DNA of 64,000 nucleotides from Kitasatospora kifunensis (GCF_014203855.1 NZ_JACHJV010000001.1:2852001-2916000), one strand, 5' to 3'; counted from the stretch's first letter, positions 1 to 9,927 are shown. Numbers and translations are program-made. The notes: a model not told the origin generated them from the letters alone.

Positions 1-505
1 CGTGCGGGTAGCGGTTGTAGTGCTCGGGGCTGAGGCCGCACAGCTCCAGCAGCTCCTGGACCGCCTTCTTCACCCCGCCCTCGGTGGCCACCTTCTGCAG
101 CTTGAACGGCGCGCCCACGATGGTGCCCACCGTGTGCCGCGGGTTCAGCGAGGAGTACGGGTCCTGGAAGATGATCTGGATGTCCTTGCGCAGCGGCCGC
201 ATCGCGCCCACGCCCAGGTGCGTGATGTCCCGCCCCTCGAACTCGACCCGTCCGCCGGTCGGTTCGTCCAGCCTGGTGACCAACCGGCCCATGGTGGACT
301 TGCCGCAGCCGGACTCGCCCACCACGCCGAGGGTCTCGCCGGCGCGGACCGAGAAGCTGATCCCGTCCACCGCGCGCACCGCCCCGGTGCGGCGGCGCAG
401 CACACCCTGGCGGATCGGGAAGTGCCGCTGCAGGTCGGTGACCCGCAGCAGCGGCTCGTCCGCGGCCAACAGTGCCGGCTTCGCCGCTGCCTGAGTATCC
501 GTCAT
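1..505 (-). CDS. oppF: Oligopeptide/dipeptide ABC transporter ATP-binding subunit, C-terminus beyond window
   Basis: ATPase that powers peptide import at the inner face of the membrane. Reading leftwards from ATG at 505, about 168 residues are present before the window edge cuts the gene. The Walker A motif GESGCGKST is visible, followed by a Q-loop stretch [12 protein letters not shown] that is typical of OppF/DppF. It is the last gene of the minus-strand operon oppC-oppA-oppB-oppD-oppF and lies 64 bp after oppD. A GGGAT ribosome site precedes the ATG. Walker B and the C-terminal oligopeptide domain lie outside the window. The family is clear, but the transported peptide cannot be told. Confidence 0.9.
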   Translation of the reverse strand, partial: MTDTQAAAKPALLAADEPLLRVTDLQRHFPIRQGVLRRRTGAVRAVDGISFSVRAGETLGVVGESGCGKSTMGRLVTRLDEPTGGRVEFEGRDITHLGVGAMRPLRKDIQIIFQDPYSSLNPRHTVGTIVGAPFKLQKVATEGGVKKAVQELLELCGLSPEHYNRYPH

Positions 506-569
506 GATCCCTTACTCTCAGTCTCGTTCACAGCCAGGGCCCGCACGAGGCCGCCACCGACCCGGCCGG

Positions 570-1703
570 TCACAGCCGGGGCGCGATCTCTTCGGCGAAG
601 ATCCGGCGGCGCTCGTCGGTCGGCAGGTGGCAGGCGGCGACGTGTCCGGGGCCGGCCTCGGTGAGCTGCGGCAGCTCGGTGACCGAGCGCCCCTCGGTGA
701 GTTCGGCGTACGGGCAGCGCGGGTGGAAGGCGCACCCGCTGGGCACGTTGATCAGGCTCGGCGGGGTGCCGCGGACCGGGATCAGGCGCTCCTGCAACTC
801 CCGGTCCAGCCGCGGCATCGAGCCCAGCAGCCCCCAGGTGTAGGGGTGTTCGGGCGCGTCGAAGAGGGTGGCCGCCGGGCCGCGCTCCACGCACCGCCCG
901 CCGTACATCACCAGGATGTCGTCGGCCAACTCGGCCACCACGCCCAGGTCGTGGGTGATGATGATGACCGCCGAGCCGAACTCCTTCTGCAGGTCCCGGA
1001 TCAGGTCCAGGATCTGGGCCTGCACGGTGACGTCCAGCGCGGTGGTCGGCTCGTCGGCGATCAGCAGCGAGGGGTCGTTGACCAGCGCCATCGCGATCAT
1101 CGCGCGCTGGCGCATGCCGCCGGAGAACTGGTGCGGGTAGTCGTCCACCCGCCGGTCGGGCTGCGGGATGCCGACCCGGTCGAGCATCTCCACCGCGCGC
1201 TTCCTGGCCTCGCGCTTGCCGGCCTTCGGGTGGTGCACCCGGTAGGCCTCGATGATCTGCGCCCCGACCGTGTAGTACGGGTGCATCGCGGTCAGCGGGT
1301 CCTGGAAGATCATCGCCATCGAGCGGCCGCGCAGCCGGCGCACCTGATCGGGCGCGGCGGCCACCAACTCCTGGCCGTCCAGCCAGATCTCACCGCTGAC
1401 CCTGGCCCGCTTGGTGCGGTGCAGGCCCATGATGCCCAGCGAGGTGACGGACTTGCCGGAGCCCGACTCGCCGACGATGCCCAGGGTGCGGCCCTTGGCC
1501 AGGTCGAAGCTGACCCCGTCCACCGACTTGACCAGGCCGTCGTCGGTGTCGAAGTGGATCCGCAGGTCGCGCACGGACAGGAACGGGGTGCCCGCCGGTC
1601 CGGCGGACTTCACAGCTCCGGCGGACTTCACAGCTCCGGCGGACTTCGCGGGCCCGGCGGAGGACTCGGCGGACTTCGCGGGCTCGGTGGGCTCGGTGGT
1701 CAT
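570..1703 (-). CDS. oppD: Oligopeptide/dipeptide ABC transporter ATP-binding subunit
   Basis: First ATPase of the peptide importer, 377 residues, close to the usual OppD/DppD length. Walker A GESGSGKS, signature [14 protein letters not shown], Walker [13 protein letters not shown] and the C-terminal oligopeptide-transporter region with [10 protein letters not shown], whose Cys residues are often conserved in this family, are all visible. Its ATG overlaps the end of oppB by 4 bp, so translation is probably coupled. The first 35 or so residues are a low-complexity run of Ala, Gly, Lys and Ser made by a short tandem DNA repeat. This is an unusual extension before the ATPase fold, which starts at about residue 40. 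Confidence 0.93.
   Translation of the reverse strand: MTTEPTEPAKSAESSAGPAKSAGAVKSAGAVKSAGPAGTPFLSVRDLRIHFDTDDGLVKSVDGVSFDLAKGRTLGIVGESGSGKSVTSLGIMGLHRTKRARVSGEIWLDGQELVAAAPDQVRRLRGRSMAMIFQDPLTAMHPYYTVGAQIIEAYRVHHPKAGKREARKRAVEMLDRVGIPQPDRRVDDYPHQFSGGMRQRAMIAMALVNDPSLLIADEPTTALDVTVQAQILDLIRDLQKEFGSAVIIITHDLGVVAELADDILVMYGGRCVERGPAATLFDAPEHPYTWGLLGSMPRLDRELQERLIPVRGTPPSLINVPSGCAFHPRCPYAELTEGRSVTELPQLTEAGPGHVAACHLPTDERRRIFAEEIAPRL
1600..1660. repeat. 18-bp tandem repeat in the oppD 5' end
   Basis: About three head-to-tail copies of an 18-bp unit (core GGCGGACTTCACAGCTCC). The first two are identical and the third has drifted. They encode the repeated SAGAVK-type peptide near the N-terminus of the OppD protein. 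This probably arose by slippage, and copy number may vary between strains. Confidence 0.8.
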
Positions 1704-2710
1704 GACAGCCTCACCCGGGGGTCGACGGCGGCGTACAGGAGGTCAACCAGCAGGTTGCACAGGACGATGAAGAAGGCGGCGACCAGGGTCACCCCGAGGA
1801 TCTTCGGCAGGTCGTTGTCGGAGATCGCGGAGACCGCGAAGAAGCCGATGCCCTGCAGCGAGAAGACCTGCTCGGTGATGACCGCGCCACCCAGCAGCAG
1901 GCCCAGGTCCATGCCGAAGATGGTCAGGATCGGGGTGAGCGCGGCGCGCAGCCCGTGCCGGACCACCACCTTGTGCTCCACCAGGCCCTTGGCCCGGGCG
2001 GTGCGGATGTAGTCCTCGTTCATCGTCTCCAGCATCCCGGAGCGGGTCAGCCGGGCGTAGAGCGCGGAGTAGAGGAAGGCCAGCGAGATCCAGGGCAGGA
2101 CCAGGTTGCTGGCCCAACTGAGCGGATCGTCGGTGAAGTTGACGTAGTGCACATTGCTGAAGATCGGCCACTTGTAGCTGAACAGGGTCAGCAGCAGGGC
2201 GCCGGTGAAGAAGATCGGCAGCGAGACGCCGGCCAGCGCCACGCCCATCGCGACGCGGTCGAAGATCGACCGGGGCCGCAGCGCCGAGACCACACCGGTG
2301 GCCACCCCGGCCAGCAGCCACAGCACCGCCGCGCCGATGGCCAGCGAGAAGGTCACCGGGATCCGGCTGCGGATCTCCGGCCAGACCTCGACGTGGTTCT
2401 TGAACGAGTATCCGAAGCACGGCACGTGACAGACCGTCGCGTCCGGGCCGTAGCGGTAGTGGGCGCCGACGAAGATCTGCTTCACGAACTGCCAGTACTG
2501 GACGTACAGCGGCTGGTCGAAGCCGAGGTTCTTCTTGATCGCCGCCATCGCCGCCGGCGTGGGGTTCTTGCCGATGTACTGGGCGGCGAGCTGATCGGTG
2601 GTCTCGCCCGCGATTTTCGGGAGCAGGAAGAAGATGCCGAAGGTGACCGCGCTGACGACCAGCAGCAGTACCAGGGCGGCGAACGTCCTGCGGATGATGT
2701 AGGCCAACAC
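1700..2710 (-). CDS. oppB: Oligopeptide/dipeptide ABC transporter permease, OppB type
   Basis: Membrane-spanning subunit of the importer, 336 residues. An N-terminal membrane helix (ALVLLLVVSAVTFGIFFLL) is followed by a periplasmic loop and five further hydrophobic segments. The cytoplasmic EAA loop is seen as YIRTARAKGL near residue 235. A GTG start at 2710 is preceded by GGAG. The gene lies between oppA upstream and oppD downstream, with which it overlaps by 4 bp. The family assignment is secure from topology, the EAA loop and operon position. Substrate is unknown. Confidence 0.92.
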   Translation of the reverse strand: MLAYIIRRTFAALVLLLVVSAVTFGIFFLLPKIAGETTDQLAAQYIGKNPTPAAMAAIKKNLGFDQPLYVQYWQFVKQIFVGAHYRYGPDATVCHVPCFGYSFKNHVEVWPEIRSRIPVTFSLAIGAAVLWLLAGVATGVVSALRPRSIFDRVAMGVALAGVSLPIFFTGALLLTLFSYKWPIFSNVHYVNFTDDPLSWASNLVLPWISLAFLYSALYARLTRSGMLETMNEDYIRTARAKGLVEHKVVVRHGLRAALTPILTIFGMDLGLLLGGAVITEQVFSLQGIGFFAVSAISDNDLPKILGVTLVAAFFIVLCNLLVDLLYAAVDPRVRLS

Positions 2711-2823
2711 AGTTGGACGGCTCCGGGTGCCCCGCCCCCGCCCGGCGCGACCACGTGGGTCACGCCGGACGGAGGCCGGCTCCGCTCGCCTTCACCTGCC
2801 TTCGGGGACGGGGAGCCAGGCTC

Positions 2824-4578
2824 TTACTTGGTGGTGGTACCGATGTTGAGGTAGTCGTACTCACCGTCGTAGGCCGAGGTGGAGACGACGTTGGTGTTGC
2901 TGGTCGGCCGGTACAGGAAGACCTTGTAGTCGGTCAGCGGCACGATGACCGCATCGCTCATGACCTGCGCGTCGATGGCCGCGTAGTCCTTCTCACGGGC
3001 CGCGGGGTCGGTGTTGCTCGCGGCGTCGTCGATCAGCTTGTTCACGGCCGGGTCGTCGAGCTGCGAGAGGTTGCTGTTGCCGGAGGCCTTGATCGCGCGT
3101 CCGTCGACGATCTGCTGCAGGAAGCCGAAGCCGGTGGGCCAGTCGGCCGCCCACTGCATCATCATCATGCCGACGCCGTTCTTGTTGATGAAGTCCGGCA
3201 CGCCCGCGTAGTCGGAGAAGTACTTGCCCTGCGGGTACTGCTGGATGTTCAACTTGATGCCGACCTTGGCCAGCGCCGCCTGGATGGAGGTCGCCGCCGA
3301 CACCTCGGTGTCTCGCTCGCTACGGGCGATGATGGTGGTGCTGAAGCCGTCCGGGTGCCCGCAGGCCGCCAACTCCTGCTTGGCCTTGGCGACGTCGCCC
3401 TTGTTCCCGTCGGACGGGTAGGGGTTGATGTCCTGGTGGCCCGGGATGTCCGGCGGCAGGATGCTGGTGGCGATCGCACCGCGGACCGGGCCGCCCTGGG
3501 CGGTCTGCACCGAGACCTTGTCGATCGCGTACTGGACGGCCTTGCGGCAGTCCACGTTGTTCAGCGGCGCGACCTGGCTGTTCAGCGCCAGGTAGGCGAG
3601 CCGGCCGCCGAAGGCGTTGTCGGTCTGTGCCTTCAGCTTGGGGTCGAGCAGCAGCTTGGCCTGGGTCTGCGGGTCGACGCCGCCGCCGACCAGGTCGACC
3701 TGGGCGTTGCCCGCGATCAGGTCCTGGTCGATGGTGTTCTGGTCCATGTTCATCTTCAGCACGATCTTGTCCGCGAGCTGCTTGCGGATCGGATCGCTGG
3801 ACTGGTCCCAGTTGGGGTTGGGCACCAGCGTGGCGTCCTTGCCGTCGTCGTACGACTGGAACTTGTACGAGCCGCTGGAGACGATGTGCTTGACGTAGCC
3901 GGCGCCGTCGTCCTTGGGCTGCGGCACCGGGGCCGTCTGCGGGGCGCTGACCAGGTAGTCGAAGTCCGCGAACGGGTGCTGCAGGTGGAAGACGATGGTG
4001 GTGTCGTCCGGGGTCTGGATCGAGTTCAGGCCGCCGGTCGGGTCGGCGTACGGGCCCTTGTACGGCGTGGAGTTGTCGACCAGCAGTTCCTGGAAGTAGG
4101 TCGGGCCGTTGGAGTTCACGGTGGGCGCGAAGTTGCTGCGCTCCACGGCGTACTTGACGTCCTTGGAGGTGATCGCGGTGCCGTCGTCGTACTTCAGGCC
4201 CGCCTTCAGGTGGTAGGTCCAGGTCAGGCCGTTGTCACTGACCTGGCCGAGGCCGGTGGCCAGGTCCGCGCCCAGCTTGTCGCCGGTGCTGCCCGGGCCC
4301 GGGACGAAGGTGGTGAGCGGACGGGCGTACAGGCGCGAGAAGTTCCAGATGTAGGCGTAGTAGGTGTTGCCCGGATCCAGGGAGTCCGGGGTGCCCTTCA
4401 TCTCGTAGGTGACCGTGCCGCCCTTCTGGTCCGAGGCGTTCACGATGCCCTTGGTGGCGGCATCCGCCCCCGCGACGGTGCCGCCGCCACCGGAGGACTT
4501 ACTACTGGAGCAGCCGCTCACCACCAGCGCGGTGGTGGCGACCACCGCGGCCAGAGCGAGGGTACGAGATCGGCGCAT
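2824..4578 (-). CDS. oppA: Peptide ABC transporter substrate-binding lipoprotein
   Basis: Extracellular solute-binding protein of family 5, 584 residues from ATG at 4578. It starts with an Arg-rich n-region, a hydrophobic core and a lipobox LVVSGC, so it should be lipidated at Cys22 and anchored outside the membrane. The stretch TWTYHLKAGLKYDDGTAIT is the usual family-5 signature region. The open frame continues upstream into oppC, but only the ATG at 4578 gives a signal peptide, so I chose it. It lies between oppC and oppB; OppA is normally the most abundant component of such importers. Confidence 0.93.
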   Translation of the reverse strand: MRRSRTLALAAVVATTALVVSGCSSSKSSGGGGTVAGADAATKGIVNASDQKGGTVTYEMKGTPDSLDPGNTYYAYIWNFSRLYARPLTTFVPGPGSTGDKLGADLATGLGQVSDNGLTWTYHLKAGLKYDDGTAITSKDVKYAVERSNFAPTVNSNGPTYFQELLVDNSTPYKGPYADPTGGLNSIQTPDDTTIVFHLQHPFADFDYLVSAPQTAPVPQPKDDGAGYVKHIVSSGSYKFQSYDDGKDATLVPNPNWDQSSDPIRKQLADKIVLKMNMDQNTIDQDLIAGNAQVDLVGGGVDPQTQAKLLLDPKLKAQTDNAFGGRLAYLALNSQVAPLNNVDCRKAVQYAIDKVSVQTAQGGPVRGAIATSILPPDIPGHQDINPYPSDGNKGDVAKAKQELAACGHPDGFSTTIIARSERDTEVSAATSIQAALAKVGIKLNIQQYPQGKYFSDYAGVPDFINKNGVGMMMMQWAADWPTGFGFLQQIVDGRAIKASGNSNLSQLDDPAVNKLIDDAASNTDPAAREKDYAAIDAQVMSDAVIVPLTDYKVFLYRPTSNTNVVSTSAYDGEYDYLNIGTTTK

Positions 4579-4649
4579 TGCTGGATCAACCCCTTGGGAT
4601 AGTGGCCGAAGTAGTGGCCTGGGCCATGGAAGTGAAGGTCGGTCAGGGA

Positions 4650-5645
4650 TCAGTTGCTGCGCGGGTCGAGCGCGTCGCGCAGCCCGTCGCCGAGCAGGTT
4701 GAAGGCGAGCACGGTGATGAAGATCGCCAGGCCCGGGACCACCATGTACTCCGGGTCCACCTGGTAGTACTTGATCGCGTCGTTGAGCATCCCACCCCAA
4801 CTCGCCTGCGGCGGCTGGATACCGACGCCGAGGAAGCTCAGCGCCGCCTCGAAGAGGATGTTGGTCGGGATCAGCAGGGTCGAGTAGACCAGGATCGGGC
4901 CGACCAGGTTGGGCAGCAGCTCCTTGAACAGGATGAACGGACCGCGGGCGCCCAGGCTGCGAGCCGCGAAGACGAACTCCCGCTCGCGCAGCGAGAGCGT
5001 CTGACCGCGCACGATCCGGCCCATGTAGGGCCAGTTGAAGAAGCCGATCACGAAGATCAGCACGGCCAGGTGCAGCGGAAGACCGTGCAGTCCGAACGCG
5101 CCGCCCTGCAGCGAGGCCGAGATGGAGATCGCGAAGAGCAGCAGCGGGAAGGCCAGGAAGGTGTCCATGATCCGACTGATCACGGTGTCCACCCAGCCGC
5201 CGTAGTAGCCGGCCATCACCCCGAGCACGGTGCCGATGGTGTTGGACAGCACGGTCGCGCCGAAGGCCACCAGGAGCGACACCCAGGAGCCCTCGATGAT
5301 CCGGGAGAGCAGGTCGCGGCCCTGCAGCGGGTCGACGCCCAGCGGGTGGCTCGCGCTCATCCCGCCGAACGAACCGATCGGCAGGCTACCGAGGTTGGGG
5401 TCCAGCAGATCCTGGTGCAACGCATCGGGACTGAGGCCGAAGACCGATTCGATCGGCTTGGCCAGGACGGCCAGCAGGACCAGCAGGATGACCACCACGC
5501 CGCCTGCGACGGCGGCCTTGTCGCGCCGGAAGCGCAGCCAGGCGATGCGGCCGAGCGAGCGGCCCTCGATCGAGGCCGGCCCGGCGGAGGCGGTTGCCGC
5601 GGGCTCACCCGGGGCGGCCGGGGTGGTGTCGATGGGTGTGGTCAT
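4650..5645 (-). CDS. oppC: Oligopeptide/dipeptide ABC transporter permease, OppC type
   Basis: Second membrane subunit of the importer, 331 residues, and the first gene of the operon. It has a roughly 40-residue N-terminal tail, the OppC-type N-terminal segment RIAWLRFRRDKAAVAGG, a first helix rich in Val and Leu, and an EAA loop REREFVFAARSLGA. Five more hydrophobic stretches follow. The ATG at 5645 fits the family length; the open frame extends further upstream but without family similarity. Placement of oppC before oppA with oppB after it is common in actinobacteria. Confidence 0.92.
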   Translation of the reverse strand: MTTPIDTTPAAPGEPAATASAGPASIEGRSLGRIAWLRFRRDKAAVAGGVVVILLVLLAVLAKPIESVFGLSPDALHQDLLDPNLGSLPIGSFGGMSASHPLGVDPLQGRDLLSRIIEGSWVSLLVAFGATVLSNTIGTVLGVMAGYYGGWVDTVISRIMDTFLAFPLLLFAISISASLQGGAFGLHGLPLHLAVLIFVIGFFNWPYMGRIVRGQTLSLREREFVFAARSLGARGPFILFKELLPNLVGPILVYSTLLIPTNILFEAALSFLGVGIQPPQASWGGMLNDAIKYYQVDPEYMVVPGLAIFITVLAFNLLGDGLRDALDPRSN

Positions 5646-5861
5646 GGGCAGTTGGCGTCCCCTCGCCGACGGTTGTCGGCCCATGGCAGCCCGGCGCGGG
5701 CATGACTGTGTCAGGTCCTGGTCAGAACCAGTCGTCGATGCCGCCCGAGCTGCTCGGCTGGTGCGGTGCGCAGAACTCTTCACGCTGGCGACAGGCTCGC
5801 GCCAGCCCTGCTCGGCGAAGGATGCCCAACTGTGATCTTCCACTGTTCACGATCGGTAAAC

Positions 5862-5876
5862 CTGACGGACGGTCAG
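5862..5876. promoter_or_regulatory. Inverted repeat upstream of the opp operon
   Basis: CTGAC-GGACG-GTCAG is a 5-5-5 inverted repeat about 220 bp before the oppC start, in the 346-bp gap between oppC and the first sseB gene. It resembles a small TetR-type operator in size, but nothing links it to a particular regulator. The rest of the gap shows no gene. Confidence 0.3.
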
Positions 5877-5991
5877 TCGGCTTCCGAAGATCATCAGTTC
5901 ACCGCGACGGGGAGAACGAGCTGATCGGTACACGGAGCGTCCGGTCGCGGCCATGCCAAGTGCCCGTCATGGGCGCACGGAGGGCGGACGA

Positions 5992-6891
5992 TCAGCGTCC
6001 GGTCCAGGGCTGTTGCGGCCAACCCTGCTGCGGCGGCAGCGAACCGCCGTACGGCGCCTGCGGATAGGCCGGCTGCGGGTACGCCGCCGGGTAGGGCGCG
6101 GGGGTCGCCTGCGGGTAGGGCGCCGGGGTCGCCTCGCGGTGGTAGAACGGCCGGGTGTTGGCGCGCAGCCACAGCGCCACCGGGTCGTACTCGTCGCTCA
6201 TCGCGACCGTGGAGACCGCGAGTCCGGGCGGCGCCTGCGCGATCGCCCGCTGCATCAGTGCCCGCACCGCCTCCACGGCCGGCGGCGAAGTGTCGTACAA
6301 CTCCAGGCCGATCGCCAGATACGCCTCGCCCACCACCGGCTGCACCCAGGCCCGGCGCAGCGCCCGCACCGGGCGCACCGAAGGCGCCTGCTGCTCCAGC
6401 AGCGCGTAGAACCGCTCGGTGCCCGGCAGCTGCGGCTCGGTCAACCGCAGTGGCCCGGCCGGCAGTCGGTCCAGTCCGGCCACCACCCGGCGCAGGTCCG
6501 CCCAGGGCACGCCGACCCCACCGCCGGGCGCGTGCGGGTTGAGCCACAGCCCCCAGCGGGTGCGGTAGAGCGCGTCCGCGATCTCCCGTCCCGAGATCAC
6601 CTCGTGGGCGCGCGCCCAGCCGCTGGCGGCCAGTTGGCCGGGCGAGGTGACGGCCGGCGCGTAGCCGTGGCCGCCGATGTCCATGTTCCCGTACTGGGCG
6701 TCCGGGCTACCGGGGGTGCCGTGCCACAGCAGCATCCAGACCCGGCCCGCGGCGAGCTCGCGCAGCAACTGCTCGTACGCCTCCCAGCGGTCCGGGGCGA
6801 CCTCGCCCAAGGCCCGCTCCAGGGCGCCCGGGTCCGCACCGGGGGCCGGGCCCCACGGCCCCGCTCCACCGCCCGCCGCTCCCGTCGTCAC
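5992..6891 (-). CDS. SseB-domain protein (enhanced serine sensitivity family)
   Basis: 299 residues from a GTG at 6891 preceded by GGGAG; the frame is open to 6963 as an alternative start. The N-terminal half contains an SseB-like fold (RVWMLLWHG near residue 50), the centre ends in SDEYDPVALWLRANTRPFY, and the last 50 residues are a repetitive Pro-Tyr-Gln-Ala tail, probably disordered. In E. coli, SseB overexpression alters serine sensitivity; its biochemical role is not established. A second SseB-domain gene follows immediately upstream on the same strand, and the glycine/serine genes lie just beyond, which suits a link with one-carbon or serine physiology. Confidence 0.75.
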   Translation of the reverse strand: MTTGAAGGGAGPWGPAPGADPGALERALGEVAPDRWEAYEQLLRELAAGRVWMLLWHGTPGSPDAQYGNMDIGGHGYAPAVTSPGQLAASGWARAHEVISGREIADALYRTRWGLWLNPHAPGGGVGVPWADLRRVVAGLDRLPAGPLRLTEPQLPGTERFYALLEQQAPSVRPVRALRRAWVQPVVGEAYLAIGLELYDTSPPAVEAVRALMQRAIAQAPPGLAVSTVAMSDEYDPVALWLRANTRPFYHREATPAPYPQATPAPYPAAYPQPAYPQAPYGGSLPPQQGWPQQPWTGR

Positions 6892-7014
6892 CGGTATCCA
6901 CTCCCGTCCATGCCGCCGCCCTCGCCACGGTCTCGGCGTCACCCTACGGGGCCCGCCCGACACCCGTCATGCCGACGCCCCAGGTGGCGCCGGGGTGCCG
7001 TCAAGGCGGCCCGC

Positions 7015-7827
7015 TCAGCCCCGCACGTAGAAGGGTGCTACCCGCTGCAGCAGCCAATCCACCACCGGGTCGGCCGCCAGGTCCAGCAGCACCATGTGCA
7101 CCCCGCCGGGCAGTGGCGCGGCCCCGAGCGCCCGCCCGAGCGCGGCATTGACCTCCACCGGGTCGGCGGGCGCGAGCGGGTCGAGTTGGACGCCCACGTA
7201 GAGCACGGTCGGCGCGCCCTCCACCGAGGCCAGCGCCCGACGGGCCGTCAACACCCCGCCCAGCACCGCGAGCTCCGCGCACACCGCGTGCAGGAAAGCC
7301 ATCGGCTCCTCCGCGGGCTCCGGCTCACGCATCGCCACCCGGGCGCCCTCGGGCACGCCCGCGCCGTTCCCGGCGACCTCCCAGCGCCCCTCGCGCGGCC
7401 CGCGCCGCAGCTCGCCGACCCCCGCAGGCGGCACCGGGATGCCCACCGGCGCCTGCGGGTTGACCGCGATGCCGATGCCCAGCGGCAGGCCGCGGGCGAA
7501 CTCCCAGGCCGGCGCGACGGCGCAGGACAGTCCCGGGGCGTGCCGGACGAACTGCTCCTCGGAGGAGAAGACCGGTACATAGGGCGCGCCGGCCAGCTCG
7601 ATGGTCGGCAGGTCGAGCGCGGTGCCGCCCGGATCGCCGCCGACCGGCAGCGGGATCCAGACCTGGCTGCGCGCCAGCACCTCGATCACCCGGGGCGTCG
7701 CGCCGGGGTCGCCGATGGCCGCGGAGAGCACCCGCTCCAGTTCGTTGGCGGGCCAGCCGCTGCCGGCCGGCGCCTGACCGGGCTCCGTCCACCCCGCCGC
7801 CGTCGCGGCGTACCCCTCTGTTCCCAT
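7015..7827 (-). CDS. SseB-domain protein, second copy
   Basis: 270 residues from ATG at 7827. The N-terminal SseB domain shows VLARSQVWIPLPVGG and SSEEQFVRHAPG. The C-terminal part ends with DPVVDWLLQRVAPFYVRG, similar in shape to the end of the neighbouring SseB gene (alternating hydrophobics, then PFY). The two genes are 123 bp apart in the same direction, so they are probably an ancient tandem pair. It starts divergently from the riboswitch-gcvT block. An open frame continues upstream to 7968 but would run into the riboswitch, so the internal ATG is preferred. Confidence 0.75.
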   Translation of the reverse strand: MGTEGYAATAAGWTEPGQAPAGSGWPANELERVLSAAIGDPGATPRVIEVLARSQVWIPLPVGGDPGGTALDLPTIELAGAPYVPVFSSEEQFVRHAPGLSCAVAPAWEFARGLPLGIGIAVNPQAPVGIPVPPAGVGELRRGPREGRWEVAGNGAGVPEGARVAMREPEPAEEPMAFLHAVCAELAVLGGVLTARRALASVEGAPTVLYVGVQLDPLAPADPVEVNAALGRALGAAPLPGGVHMVLLDLAADPVVDWLLQRVAPFYVRG

Positions 7828-7994
7828 CCCGCCCCTGCCCCGCTTCTGACCCTCGTCCGCCTGGCACAAGCGCCTGTCACGCCGTGCTTCCAGCCGAAGC
7901 GTACCGAGGCTGCCCCCTCTCCCGCTGGGCGCACGGACATGCGATGATGTGCGCGCGTTCCACAGCACCCAACTTCATACTGGCCGCTCGAACC

Positions 7995-8205
7995 CGCGCG
8001 GGAGAGTCCGGAGGTGCCCTGGCGGCACGGACCGGCGCCGAAGGAGCAAGTCCTCCCCGGAATCTCTCAGGCACCCCTACCGCGTAGGCGAGGCGAATCT
8101 GGAAAGCGGAACACGGCCGTGCCGTGCGCCCACCCACGGTGCAAGCCGCGTCATCCTTGGTGCGGTGAAGCTCTCAGGTTGTGACGACAGACGGGGAGAC
8201 TCCAC
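7995..8205 (+). promoter_or_regulatory. Tandem glycine riboswitch upstream of gcvT
   Basis: The leader contains the two-aptamer pattern of glycine riboswitches. The first aptamer has CGGGAGAGTCC, GCCGAAGGAGCAAG and CTCTCAGGC; a short linker follows, and the second has ATCTGGAAAGCGG, GTGAAGCTCTCAGGT and GACAGACGGGGAG. The second copy ends about 37 nt before the gcvT ATG. These riboswitches bind glycine cooperatively and normally turn glycine cleavage genes on when glycine is plentiful. The boundaries given are approximate. Confidence 0.9.
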
Positions 8206-8241
8206 CCCCGCCTGCCCGCACCCAGCTCCGGGAGTCTCACC

Positions 8242-9372
8242 ATGTCCCCTCGCCTGACCGCGCTCGACGCGCTGCACCGTGCCCTGGGCGCGACCATGAC
8301 CGATTTCGCCGGCTGGGACATGCCGCTGCGCTACGGCAGCGAGCGCGAGGAGCACCTCGCGGTCCGTACCAAGGCCGGTCTCTTCGACCTCTCGCACATG
8401 GGCGAGATCACCGTCAGCGGCCCGCAGGCCGGCGAGTTGCTCGACCACGCGCTGGTCGGCTTCATCTCCGCGCTCGGCGTGCTGCGTGCCCGCTACACGA
8501 TGATCTGCCGCGAGGACGGCGGGATCCTGGACGACCTGATCGTCTACCGGACCGCCGAGCACGAGTTCATGGTGGTCGCCAACGCCTCCAACGCCCAGGT
8601 GGTGCTGGACGCGCTGACCGAGCGCGCGGCCGGCTTCGACGCCGTGGTGCGCGACGACCGCGACGCCTACGCGCTGCTCGCCGTCCAGGGCCCCGAGGCG
8701 AACGACATCCTCGCCTCGCTCACCGAGGCCGACCTGCCGGCTCTGAAGTACTACGCGCTGCTGCCCGCCACCGTGGCCGGCAAGCAGGTCTGGCTGGCCC
8801 GCACCGGCTACACCGGCGAGGACGGCTTCGAGATCTTCTGCGCCCCCGCCGACGCCGAGCACCTGTGGCAGGCGCTGACCGAGGCCGGCGCCCCGCGCGG
8901 CCTGGTCCCGGCCGGCCTGTCCTGCCGCGACACGCTGCGCCTGGAGGCCGGCATGCCGCTCTACGGGCACGAGCTGGACACCTCGCTGACCCCCTTCGAC
9001 GCGGGCCTGGGCCGGGTGGTGCGGTTCGACAAGACCACCAACGGCGGCGAGTTCGTCGGCCGCAAGGCGCTGGAGGCCGCGGCCGCCCAGGCCGAGAGCA
9101 ACCCCCCGCGCAAGCTGGTCGGCCTGGTCTCCGAGGGCAAGCGGGTGCCGCGCGCCGAGTACGCGGTGGTCAGCGCCGCAGCCGAGGGCGAGTCCACCGT
9201 GATCGGCCGGATCACCTCCGGCGCGCCCTCCCCCACGCTCGGCAAGCCGATCGCCATCGCGTACGTGGACGCCGCCTTCGCGGCCCCCGGCGCCACCGTC
9301 GCGGTGGACGTGCGCGGCAAGCACGAGCCGGTCGAGGTCGTCGCGCTGCCGTTCTACAAGCGCGCCCGCTGA
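8242..9372 (+). CDS. gcvT: Glycine cleavage system T protein (aminomethyltransferase)
   Basis: Tetrahydrofolate-dependent aminomethyltransferase that takes the methylamine unit from the lipoyl arm of the H protein, releases ammonia and forms methylene-THF. 376 residues, normal length. Family motifs include [13 protein letters not shown] near the N-terminus, [19 protein letters not shown] and [16 protein letters not shown] at 8242 is preceded by GGGAG. It is the first gene after the glycine riboswitch and is followed by gcvH. The glycine decarboxylase P protein is not in this window. Confidence 0.97.
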   Translation: MSPRLTALDALHRALGATMTDFAGWDMPLRYGSEREEHLAVRTKAGLFDLSHMGEITVSGPQAGELLDHALVGFISALGVLRARYTMICREDGGILDDLIVYRTAEHEFMVVANASNAQVVLDALTERAAGFDAVVRDDRDAYALLAVQGPEANDILASLTEADLPALKYYALLPATVAGKQVWLARTGYTGEDGFEIFCAPADAEHLWQALTEAGAPRGLVPAGLSCRDTLRLEAGMPLYGHELDTSLTPFDAGLGRVVRFDKTTNGGEFVGRKALEAAAAQAESNPPRKLVGLVSEGKRVPRAEYAVVSAAAEGESTVIGRITSGAPSPTLGKPIAIAYVDAAFAAPGATVAVDVRGKHEPVEVVALPFYKRAR

Positions 9373-9472
9373 GCCCTCCCCTCCCGCTCGACCGTCCGCT
9401 CAGCGGATGTTCGACCGTCCGCTCGGCGGACCGTTTCCTCGTTCCCGCTTCCCATCCTGGAGAATGACCACC

Positions 9473-9853
9473 ATGAGCAACCCGCAGCACCTGCAGTACA
9501 GCAAGGACCACGAGTGGCTGACCGCCGCCGACGCGGACGGTGTGTCCACCGTCGGGATCACCGAGCACGCGGCCACCGCCCTCGGTGACATCGTCTACGT
9601 CCAGCTGCCCGCCGTCGGCGACATCGTCACCGCCGGCGAGACCTGCGGCGAGCTCGAGTCCACCAAGTCGGTCAGCGACCTCTACTCCCCCGCCAGCGGC
9701 GAGGTCACCGAGGTCAACGAGGCCGTCACCGACGAGCCCGGCCTGGTCAACTCGGCTGCCTTCGAAGGCGGCTGGCTCTTCAAGCTGAAGGTCTCCGAGG
9801 CTCCGGCGGACCTGCTGAGCGCCGACGAGTACTCCGAGTTCACCAAGTCCTGA
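9473..9853 (+). CDS. gcvH: Glycine cleavage system H protein
   Basis: Small lipoyl carrier, 126 residues, that shuttles the aminomethyl group between the P, T and L proteins. The lipoylation motif [14 protein letters not shown] is present with its acceptor Lys, as is the N-terminal signature YSKDHEW. I chose the ATG at 9473 because GGAG lies at a workable distance; an in-frame ATG at 9464 would sit almost on the ribosome site. It lies 100 bp after gcvT, and the gap carries a direct repeat of TCGACCGTCCGCTC. Confidence 0.96.
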   Translation: MSNPQHLQYSKDHEWLTAADADGVSTVGITEHAATALGDIVYVQLPAVGDIVTAGETCGELESTKSVSDLYSPASGEVTEVNEAVTDEPGLVNSAAFEGGWLFKLKVSEAPADLLSADEYSEFTKS

Positions 9854-9897
9854 TCGGGCCAGCGATCGGGCCGTTGACCGGCAGTTGATCGATTTCG

Positions 9898-9927
9898 GCG
9901 GGCGGCCGCAGCGCGGCGGCCGCCCGC
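9898..9927 (+). terminator. Stem-loop after gcvH
   Basis: A 12-bp GC-only stem (9898-9909 paired with 9916-9927) with a 6-nt loop lies 45 bp after gcvH and 80 bp before glyA. No U-tract follows, as is common for hairpins in high-GC actinobacteria. It may end or attenuate the gcvTH transcript before glyA. Confidence 0.6.

Noticed and set aside
2713..4602. 629-residue plus-strand open frame over the peptide-binding lipoprotein gene
   Set aside because: Shadow frame of low complexity; the minus strand has a full signal peptide and family-5 motifs.
5953..7947. 664-residue plus-strand open frame across both SseB genes
   Set aside because: Arg- and Pro-rich shadow of the two minus-strand SseB genes; it has no domain similarity.
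9389..9432. Repeated TCGACCGTCCGCTC before gcvH as an operator or extra riboswitch part
   Set aside because: Two copies in a short GC-rich gap without other riboswitch elements; too little to call a function.
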